Positions 1-13,294 of a DNA stretch of 35,000 nt are shown in pieces. The notes below the pieces were generated by a model that had not been told where the DNA came from, did not search any database, and worked only from the letters and a program-made list of their open reading frames with translations. The stretch spans positions 2,697,971 to 2,732,970 of the forward strand of contig OZ026569.1 of assembly GCA_964020155.1 (NCBI GenBank). Reading direction: 5' to 3'. Within the stretch, counting starts at the first letter, position 1. Each line of letters begins with the position of its first letter. Origin of the DNA: Chondrilla cf. caribensis (Eukaryota; Porifera; Demospongiae; Chondrillida; Chondrillidae). A program made the position numbers and the translations under genes.

Positions 1-95
1 GTCTGTTGGTGTACGTACTTTTGTGTTCTCATGTGGATGTGTGTAGTTTTACTGTGGTTGATGTGGTCATTGCGCTTACTATTCCTCTTCACTAG

Positions 96-472
96 GAGCT
101 GTTCTCTTACATCTCCATGTGGCCCTCACCCTCAGTTCTCAACCAGGGTTCAACCGGGAACAGCACCTGCACAAGGCCGCCGAACTCCTGTATCCTGTGC
201 TGCGACAACTGTCTGACAGGCGTGTGACCTTTCTGTGCGGAATGGCAGGACCATTGGCTGCTGGTGCTGTGGTATATCACTACTTGAACAGCGAGCACGA
301 CTCACAGCGGTGCATCAAGCTGCTCCTCCAACTGTACCCCACTGTGACTGAAGACATTTCTCTACCAAGTGAATTGCTGTATGGACGAGTTGGCTACCTC
401 TATGCATTGATGTTCGTGAAAAAGCATATACCTAATTCAGTTAAGGAAGAGCTTCTTGTTAAGGTGAACCAG

Positions 473-550
<78 letters not shown>

Positions 551-1177
551 ATGCGTGTGCATGTCTGTGTGTGTCTGTGTGTGTCTGTGTGTGCATGTAC
601 ACTTATACATGTATTTGTGTATGTGTGTGATCATTTTGAAATTGTCATTATATTCTTTTCACATGCGTAATTTTGCAATTTTTGCTGTTAATGTGTTTTA
701 AGGGCTATACTTGTATATTTGGGAAATACATCGGAATATATCTGGTTCATATTCTGCTTTCAACATTGATTATCTATGTGGGATGTCTGTCTCGCTTGCA
801 GCTTGTGAGGAATGTACTGGAGGTCGGTAGAGCGGGTGTGGACCCTACCATACCGTCTCCTCTCATGTACGAATGGCATGGAAGTAGATATTATGGAGCA
901 GCCCATGGCATAGCCGGTATTCTGTCCATATTATTGCAGGTATGCCATTTCTACATGACACACCTATTCTTCCATTTGGGTATGCATATGTACATACATT
1001 GATAGCAGTGTTTCACAGTGCAACTGTGGTTATCTGGCCCTGCAGACAGAAGACTTCCAACCAGTGTTTGTTAACTTGGATAACTGCGGTGTTTACTGAA
1101 TTATGTATCGTTTGTATATTCCACTCATGGTCTGCATACTCTTGGATGTTGGCCATGCTTCCATGCATGCACGTGTG

Positions 1178-1222
<45 letters not shown>

Positions 1223-1762
1223 CATACCCAGGAGTTTGTTGCTGTACACTAATTCATGAGCATGCATGTACACACACATGTGAAGTTGTATGTATGCACT
1301 GATCATCACTTCAGGTTGGCTCTGAGGAGTGTAAAATGGAGATTTTGGGAGTTGCAAAACCCTGTTTGGAGTTTTTGCTGACTCAGCGGTTTTCCTCCGG
1401 TAATTTCATGTCCTCTTATGGCAGTACGAGTGACCGCCTGGTCCAATGGTGTCATGGAGCACCTGGCTTTGTTCTTTTGTTGACTTTAGCTTATAAGGTT
1501 AGTTACAGCATACTGAAGTGTATGTACTGTATGTACTAGTGTGCCATGTATGTAATACAAATACCCTGGTGATTACCAACTCCATACATACATACGTATA
1601 CACTCCACTCAGTTACTAGCCCTGTACGCACTGTGTCTATTGGTACGCACAGTTAGTACCTCTGAAGTACAATAGCAGTGCACCTGTTGTTGGCAAGAGT
1701 ATACAATTATCCACTGTAAACAGTAATATACAGTACATATTATGTGTGCGCGTGCATTGGAA

Positions 1763-1849
<87 letters not shown>

Positions 1850-1865
1850 ATAGATGTATGTGTTT

Positions 1866-1949
<84 letters not shown>

Positions 1950-1971
1950 ATAGATGTATGTGTTTGTGTAT

Positions 1972-2023
<52 letters not shown>

Positions 2024-3657
2024 AAAGATGTATGTGTTTGTGTATGTGTATGTGTGTGTGTGTGTGTTGTGTGTGTGTGTGTGTGTGTATGTGTGTGTGT
2101 GTGTGTGAGTGCGTGTGTGTGTGTGTGTGAGTGCGTGTGTGCATGGGCATGTGTGTATATGTGTGTTTGCACTTGAATATGCATGAAAGCTGCATTTTCT
2201 CATTGAGCTACGTATATGTGAACTCCGTAGGCTTATGGTGACCAGCGTTATCTAGCGATAGCAGAGAAGGCCTGTGATGTGACTTGGGAGAGGGGGCTAC
2301 TGATCAAGGGCTATGGACTGTGTCATGGGGCCTCCGGGAACGCTTACGCCTTTCTGCAGTTGTACAAGACTACAAAGGACGTCAAACACCTTCGTAGAGC
2401 CTGTAAAGTGAGTACCACGTAAGGGATTTAGGTTAATCCGGCCCCATTTATCCACCTGAATCCCCTCTGTTGTCTGCCTTGTGTAATTATCATCCACAAT
2501 TTTATTTCAAACCTCAAATTTTCAAGTAATTGGTTCAACCGACTAATTCAATCCAATTTCCTACATATAAAATTGTAGCAGATTAATTAGATTCCATTGT
2601 ATTGTACTAGTTACTTGGTAAGTATCTTAGTTAGTACATACCATTACACATACATATATTAATACACACACTTCTCTCAGTCCCTATCTCATGTACACTA
2701 TGCCAACCAGTACTGATAGTAAGTACCTCTGATGAGAAGTACAGATTTGTTGTACCCTTCAAGGTACTTGCTAAGCAAGTTCTATCATTCTTATATTATA
2801 ACGCATCCATACGTTTATGGTGTCTTTGGATTTTCCCACATTTTTGAAAATGGATTGTGGTGGATTAGCAAGAATTCACTGTATTCACGCTTGTGCCTGT
2901 GTGTACAGTTTGCAGAGTGGTGTGTAACCTCCAGTGCGCGACAGTGTTTAACGCCCGACAGGCCTTTTTCACTGTTTGAAGGTCAGTTGTATGTGAAAAT
3001 TTAAATAACATTGTATGATCTTGTAAATTATTATATGTACAGTACCTACTGTATGCATATGACTATATATTTTGCCTTTTTGCCATGTACATGCAGTATA
3101 CTTCCATGTACATCCAGTATACTACCATGTACATGCAGTATACTTCCATGTACATCCAGTATACTGCCATGTACATGCAGTATACTTCCATGTACATCCA
3201 GTATACTGCCATGTACATGCAGTATACTTCCATGTACATCCAGTATACTGCCATGTACATGCAGTATACTTCCATCCCCATGTACATCCAATATACCAGC
3301 CAAACCTACCTATATACTGCCATGTACATTCAGTATCGCTTCCATGTACATCCAGTATACTGCCATGTACATGCAGTATACTTCCATCCCCATGTACATC
3401 CAATATATATACTGCCATGTACATTCAGTATCGCTTCCATGTACATGCAGTATATGTCCATGTACATGCAGTATACTTCCATGTACATGCAATATACTTC
3501 CATGTACATTCAGTAACACTTCCATGCATATACAGTGTTGCTTGTACACGTCAATATCACATTATATTGCACTGTAGGTTTGGCTGGCACTGTTTACTTC
3601 CTAGCTGACCTCATTGGTGGACCAGAAAATGCCAAGTTTCCTGCCTTTGAAATTTAG
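96..3657 (+). CDS. LANCL: LanC-like protein (LANCL family), 3' part, six exons
   Basis: Exons by similarity and phase are 96-463, 802-939, 1315-1497, 2231-2407, 2909-2981 and 3578-3657 (stop TAG 3655-3657). All have AG acceptors and GT donors, and the phases match. The 5' exons lie left of the window. Visible motifs are VTFLCGMAGPLAAGAV, LLYGRVGYLYALMF, SPLMYEWHGSRYYGAAHG, VQWCHGAPG, GYGLCHGASGNAYAF, PFSLFEGLAGTVYFLADL and the C-terminal FPAFEI. The Cys of WCHG and the Cys-His of GLCHG are the three zinc ligands of the LanC fold, all intact. Family knowledge: eukaryotic LANCL proteins are cytosolic or membrane-associated, bind zinc and glutathione, and add glutathione to dehydroamino acids in damaged proteins. 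The match runs collinearly with animal LANCL1/2 to the natural C-terminus; which paralogue it is cannot be decided. Introns 1 and 3 carry long TG repeats. Confidence 0.93.
475..632 (+). repeat. (TG)n microsatellite in LANCL intron 1
   Basis: Pure GT/TG runs to about 546 and then decays into TG-rich sequence. It begins only about a dozen bases after the splice donor at 464. Long Cys-Val or Thr-His reading frames here are repeat artefacts. Confidence 0.95.
1181..1220 (+). repeat. (CA)n microsatellite in LANCL intron 2
   Basis: About 20 CA units, preceded by a short GTGTGTGCGCG stretch. It is one of the few intronic repeats here that read CA rather than TG in the sense of the host gene. Confidence 0.95.
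1763..2160 (+). repeat. Compound (TG)n array with an embedded 26-base spacer motif
   Basis: Long TG runs are interrupted three times (about 1847, 1947 and 2021) by nearly the same unit, TACATAGATGTATGTGTTTG followed by TGTATG. Blocks of microsatellite plus interruption were therefore copied as larger units. The array lies in LANCL intron 3, in sense TG orientation. Confidence 0.93.
2840..2881 (+). mobile_element. Right-end fragment of a pogo/Tigger-like miniature element
   Basis: ATGGATTGTGGTGGATTAGC leading to AAGAATTCACTG followed by TA resembles the right end of the complete small element at 20272-20389. No matching left end is visible upstream, so this is a truncated copy inside LANCL intron 4. 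Confidence 0.4.
3083..3537 (+). repeat. 21-bp minisatellite with 42-bp higher-order period (LANCL intron 5)
   Basis: About 22 units of the type CATGTACATGCAGTATACTTC. Units with TGCAG alternate with units with TCCAG, giving a 42-bp dimer. Later units carry insertions such as CATCCCC and drift near the right end. Because 21 is divisible by three, all frames on both strands stay open; those frames are not genes. Confidence 0.95.
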
Positions 3658-3924
3658 AGCTTGCCTGAGTGGTGTTGATGTGGACTGGTGGTGTCAGCTT
3701 GTGTTTGCTGTGTGTCTTTTTAGCATTTTAGTTTATTAATATCTCTTATTCGTACTGGAATCAATTATTATTGTAATAACCAATTAATTTTCAATGCTAT
3801 TAGCGTGATATATCTGATCGATTTCAGGACAAATCTGATCTGGACACTTGTACCTTCGTAGATACTGAGACTAAGGACTTGCGATGAGTACGTACAATGC
3901 ACACATGCGTACACAAACATGTAC
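3658..3924. other. 3' flank of LANCL, no gene seen
   Basis: AT-rich sequence after the LANCL stop codon. No exact AATAAA signal is seen close to the stop, and no coding similarity was recognised. Confidence 0.5.
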
Positions 3925-4016
3925 CTTGGTTTCTGAGGAGCAAACAACTCGGTATGTAGACAAATTAAATTTCAATGAGTGTCATCTTAGCCTCAAGAAT
4001 GGCCAGTCTCATATTC
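3925..4016 (-). pseudogene. Orphan fragment of a P450 heme exon
   Basis: Read on the minus strand this gives MRLAILEAKMTLIEI, identical to the residues just after the heme cysteine in the complete P450 at 7969-12637. The nucleotide match to 8283-8372 is near-perfect, including the 3' flank and a splice donor (AG then GTACATG). A six-base insertion after the conserved part creates an in-frame stop. The heme-binding loop is absent: the similarity breaks just upstream (4017 onward) into unrelated sequence. It is a partial duplication of one exon, not a functional gene. Confidence 0.8.
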
Positions 4017-4029
4017 CAATGAAGTAAAT

Positions 4030-5340
4030 AATGGCCAAATATATGCAGTCTCTGTGGAAAGTCTTTGTAAAGCTTTCCATGGATGTCTTCAATGACTCTG
4101 ATTGCAAGACCTTTTCTATTATTTTTCACAATTTTTGTGTTTGGTACTGAATCAGATTCTAATTTCCAGCATTCACTTAATTTCACCATCATATTATACA
4201 ATATAATATTAATATCAACAATATACGTACATTGCATATTATATAATATTATCAACTATTATCTAATGTATCTACATATTTGACATTTTGTATTACATTA
4301 TAGTATGCATTGCCAAGTCATTTAATTATTGGACATTTGCTGTTTGTTATCAATATCAAATTATATCAGACAGTGAGTACTCTTACTGAACATATATACG
4401 CAAGTTGTGTATTATGCAGACTGTGATAATAATGGATCATATTAAACGGTAAATGCCATGATACAATCAGGTAATAATAAAGCATGACTGATATGAATTA
4501 TTTATTAGAATGTCACTCTACAGCTGCAGATTCATACATGGTCCACTTCAATTGCAAAAAGAAATTCCCTTGCTTTGCTTTGCCAGGAGGTCCACTGCAC
4601 CAAAACAAGTAGTTTGAGTTCAATACTTGAGAGTCTAGTCTGCAGCCTCCAAAAATTGTCACAAATTATGATACTCCACACAATAGTCTTATAACAAATA
4701 ATGTATGCACACACACTCATACAAAATATTATATACACAGGCATATTTTCATCCATATGTACACACGTGCACATAGTACATGCACTCACACACATATATC
4801 ATGCATACATATGTATGGTGATTCACCAAATGGAGTCAGTGATAGTGAAATGCATGCTATATCATAGTAATTCCCATCATAGTAAACATTAAATATCATA
4901 AACATCATTTTTTGGCATTAATGATGGTCATCAGTTCAATACATTCACACATATATTATATGGAGGGATCATTGATCGAAGATCACCAAATGCTTAAGAA
5001 ACTTGAGCAACTATGTACATCTTGCATAAGGCTCTGCGCTATGTGCTACTAGAATGGATACCTAGAATCAAAGTATATAAATGAGAAATAAGAAATAAAC
5101 ATTGAAATTCTGCAATATTATCATACCTTACAAATATACCATGAGCTGCCCAGTGTACAATTAAACTTAATAACACAAATATTGATACACCCTCCTGCAT
5201 CTACTATATGGACCTTGTGGTAGATAATGTTAAATTTTATTACTGTTCACCTTGGATCCACCAGTATCCTTTGTGATAAATCATAGCAAGAATACTGATG
5301 CGTCATACATACACATTCAGGAACACACGAATGCAGGCAG
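4030..5340. other. AT-rich intergenic sequence, nothing recognised
   Basis: No convincing coding exon, RNA gene or complete element is seen. A minus-strand reading frame near 4532-4640 faintly recalls a P450 terminal exon, but the similarity is too weak to annotate. TATA- and TACATA-rich microsatellite-like stretches are scattered through it. Confidence 0.5.
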
Positions 5341-5343
5341 GCA

Positions 5344-5345
<2 letters not shown>

Positions 5346-5417
<72 letters not shown>
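5346..5417 (+). repeat. (CA)n microsatellite, intergenic
   Basis: About 36 uninterrupted CA units, followed by a CACATGCACATCCA-type decayed tail to about 5500. Confidence 0.95.
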
Positions 5418-5418
<1 letters not shown>

Positions 5419-5575
5419 CTTCCACACAACACATGCACATCCACAGCACACATGCATGCACATGCACACATCCATGCACATGCACATCCATACACACGCA
5501 TAGAAATTACAACCTGAATTGAAATGGTAAACATGTTTGTTTATAGTTTGGAACATGTTTGTTTAGTGTTCAGAG

Positions 5576-6715
5576 CATGTTGTGACAAAGTGACAATCAT
5601 AACTAGGATCTGTGTCTGATCTTGCTGGCGCCTAGGGTCTGGCACAACATCACACAGCACCTGACCGTCAAATCAATATTCATCGTTTGGGAATCCCCCG
5701 AAGTACGAACCACTATAAAAGCTCACGTCGCGCGTCCATTTTCTTTGTGAGTAGATCCGTGCTGGGGAAGCTGCAGATGCTGGAGGATTCGAATTGGAGG
5801 GGGTGCCCCGAGCGCAAGCGTGGTTAGCTGTTCTACCCTCTCCTTCTTCGGTTCGCTGTTTGATCACGCATGGAGTTCACACGTCCCGGTCTCCTGTGAG
5901 TCGTCGGGTCTCTCGAGTGTTCTCGGACGAGGTTTGGGCGTCCGTCCTCTTCGGAGGCGGGCGGTGCCTGGGATCATGGTCGGCTAGTCTCCCCTAGGGG
6001 TCCTGTAAGTAGGTCCTGCGAAGGCTATGTTGTCGGAACCACACGGCTCTCTGCTCACCACCCTTTTTCCTTTATTATTGCCTTCGGGCGCACGTAAGTT
6101 AGGCCATGCCATGCATTACCTTTACGCTGCATACACTTTACTATGCACACACCGCGCCTTGCACACACCCTCCTATGCACACAGCATGCGCATGCGGCTA
6201 TAGTAGGGTCCAGACATGCTACACTAGTTTAGGTTTTGGGCCCTACCGGGGAGTCTCTTGTCATCGTGTTGAGGAAGCTGCTGCGCTGTTTGATGTGTGT
6301 CCTGCCGGCCTGACTCTGATGATTGCCGATGTGAAGTCAGTTCATTTGTCTTCTGGTCCGTGGATTGGTGGTAAATCCGTGATTCTTGGGTCTCCGGGTC
6401 CATGAAGCTATCAAGTCACAAAGGACCACATCGGTGACTAGCGCCCGTGATACTCGGTGTGCCAGACGTAAAAGATCACGGCTCTGAAATCTGGACCTCC
6501 CGAGAAGCCAGTCTACCACCCTATACCATGGGATGATGGCTTGATGTTGACTACACGTGCGATGACATCAACAGCTGAGGCGTGGTGGCAAGTGGCATGT
6601 TCTCCTCGGCCACGGGGCATGAAGCACCTCCCCGTCCTCGCCGGATGCCCTGGGCACACGCAAAGTGTGGCAGAGAGAGGTGCAAGTTGGAATGAGAGGA
6701 CATGGAAGCTAGATG
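5576..6715. other. GC-rich block of unknown origin with promoter-like motif
   Basis: About 1.1 kb that is clearly richer in G, C and CpG than both flanks. It contains ACTATAAAAGCTC at 5710-5722, a TATA-box-like motif about 25-30 bases before a GC-rich start-like region. Its left part opens with TGTTGTGACA. No reading frame shows recognisable similarity and none is long. It could be a solo LTR or other retroelement end, a non-coding RNA promoter or a transferred fragment. A matching second LTR or target-site duplication was not found by eye, so the call stays open. Confidence 0.3.
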
Positions 6716-7140
6716 TGTAACTTATTGTTCAATTGCAAGAAACATACTTTATATACATATTATCTTGTGTATATCATATTGTAAAGCATAACTGTTTCCT
6801 TGAATCCATACTATCAATTGTTATAAATTTGAATACTTGACATTCACTGTATGTGCATTAATAATAATAATGAAATGACATTGCATGCTATATGTAACAA
6901 TACAATCATTGTATAATATCGTGTGATTTACTTATAACCAGCACTAGCACAATGTACTGCATCAATGTGTTCATTGAGGTAATTGGATATTTTTAAATAA
7001 GTGAATCCGAATAATATAATATATAATAATATAGTATATTATCGCATGTATTGAACCCCACCTGTGCCGCATGCACATAGTGTGTGCAAGGCGCAGTGTG
7101 TGTATATAGTAAAGTGTATGCACTGCCAGTGTAAAGGTAT
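6116..7140. repeat. Diverged inverted repeat pair, arms 6116-6200 and 7066-7140
   Basis: The reverse complement of 7066-7140 matches 6116-6200 through blocks such as ACCTTTAC, GCATACACTTTACTAT, GCGCCTTGCACACAC and GCATGCGGC. The first arm is inside the GC-rich block. The second lies inside the loop of the inverted repeat at 6862-7553. Confidence 0.7.
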
Positions 7141-7553
7141 AGTACCAACATATACACTACTGGATTGATTACATATTAATCATTATATTATTGATTTTGA
7201 GTATTGTAGATGCATACATTTAGTGTCTATGATTGTACATTTAATTTTGTGTAAGTATATGTGAGTTGCAGATTTATCATTGCTTCATGAGATGAGTCTG
7301 GATGGTGCAGTGCATGGGTGACTTGCACTTAGTCTAATGTAATTTTGCAATTGTCCAGAAGTAACATCTTTAATCCTTTTTATGTGATCATTGAAACAAT
7401 ACAACTATATATTATATTATTCGGATTCACTTATTACGTACATAAAAATATCCAATTATCTCATTGTACACAATATTGATGCAGTATATGGTGCTAGTTC
7501 TGGTTATAAGTAAATCACACAATATAGCATGCAATGTCATTTCATTATTTATA
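6862..7553. repeat. Long inverted repeat (foldback-like), arms 6862-7030 and 7413-7553
   Basis: The two arms are close to exact reverse complements over about 140 bases, sharing ATGAAATGACATTGCATGCT, GTGTGATTTACTTATAACCA, AATTGGATATTTTTA and GTGAATCCGAATAATATAAT. The left arm has an extra stretch of about 26 bases. The loop is about 380 bases. A foldback or MITE-type element is likely; no transposase was seen. Confidence 0.8.
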
Positions 7554-7968
7554 ATAGTAGAATTTTGTTAAGACAAACACCTTTATATCAGACAATTTTA
7601 AATTTCTTCTTAACACAAACCAATTCTTGGGCAATGAATAGTAAGCAAATCCTGATAAGAACATCTGATAACAAGAACTCATTTTGTGTGTCCCTTGTAT
7701 ATAGTTTGTCTGAACAAGTTTCTACTGTACGTACATGCCAATTATTATTACTACAATATAATATAGGTATGTATAATAATATATACGCACCTCACACTCG
7801 TACATAAAGAATATTATGTACTGTAATGGGCCTCTTTTAGTAAATTATACTACTGTACACAACATACTCTATTACGGTCACATGCAACTATCGGCATATT
7901 ACTTATTAATGTAATATTATGTGGCAATTCACAAAGATGACTGTTAGACTGAACATGCAATCAATGTT

Positions 7969-12637
<4,669 letters not shown>

Positions 12638-13294
12638 GATGAAGTATTTGATAGGCGCTTAGTCTCGTTCCCGGACCTACAAGCGCCGGGTCTCTAATTC
12701 TTGCTTTCATTATGGCCATAGACACTCTAATCATAGATCATAAATAGGTACTCTATTTTATGCTCTAATTCAACGTGAAGATACTCGAATGATTTTGCTT
12801 TTTTTTAGTAGATTCTGATATAAACTTATCCTTTTGCTTCCACAGGTGGCAGTCCACACAGTCAATCTGTTAACTTGAATTACTTGTTTTGATTATTGTT
12901 GCAATTGGCTGTAATTTTATACAATATTTACATCATATAATAATACATTTATCAATACACAATGTCATGAATTTTAATTTATGTGCACATTGATCATGAA
13001 TCCATAATGTACTTTATTATATTTTTTCACACCGATGATAATTAATTTCAAAAACTATTTCAATCTCAATTGACAGAAAACAGAAAGGACACAAAGTAAA
13101 ACTTAACAAGTCATAGTATATTCAAATGAAGACTAATGAGGGCTATTATACTACACATACAGTATTAAATGTAAGAAAAATTGAAAAATATATTAGATTA
13201 AGCACTAGCAGGTGTGTACACAGAGGTGCAAATGCGGTTAAGTCAAAAGGACTGTTTATGTAGGGAGCTAGGGTCTTCCCAGACTGATATTGGC
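12638..13294. other. P450 upstream region and 3' flank of NLR copy A
   Basis: The first 60 bases upstream of the P450 ATG hold a GC-rich inverted motif, GGCGCTT at 12654-12660 paired with AAGCGCC at 12681-12687, around TCTCGTTCCCGG. The rest is AT-rich and, from about 12900, similar to the 3' flank of copy C (about 21560-21940), so it belongs to the duplicated receptor unit. Confidence 0.55.
13013..13018 (-). terminator. Candidate polyadenylation signal of NLR copy A
   Basis: TTTATT on the plus strand is AATAAA in gene sense, about 280 bases after the stop codon of copy A. This is a motif match only. Confidence 0.3.

Noticed and set aside
1609..2203. Long Thr-His / Cys-Val reading frames over CA/TG arrays (also at 477, 5247, 8086, 8569, 11562, 28243, 30585)
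   Set aside because: They are translations of dinucleotide microsatellites, open in several frames and on both strands. They are not genes.
3011..3608. Reading frames of 74-188 residues over 3046-3608 on both strands
   Set aside because: They arise from the 21-bp repeat, whose length is divisible by three. Repeats are direct and without unique spacers, so this is not a CRISPR array either.
4532..4640. Minus-strand frame with IELKLLVLVQ and KAREFLFAIE resembling a P450 last exon
   Set aside because: Only a weak pattern match. The nucleotide similarity to the real last exon (7969-8055) is limited to about a dozen bases, and its order relative to the orphan heme fragment is wrong.
5780..6060. 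tRNA-like B-box (GATTCGAATTGG) in the GC-rich block
   Set aside because: No matching A box, anticodon arm or acceptor stem could be assembled.
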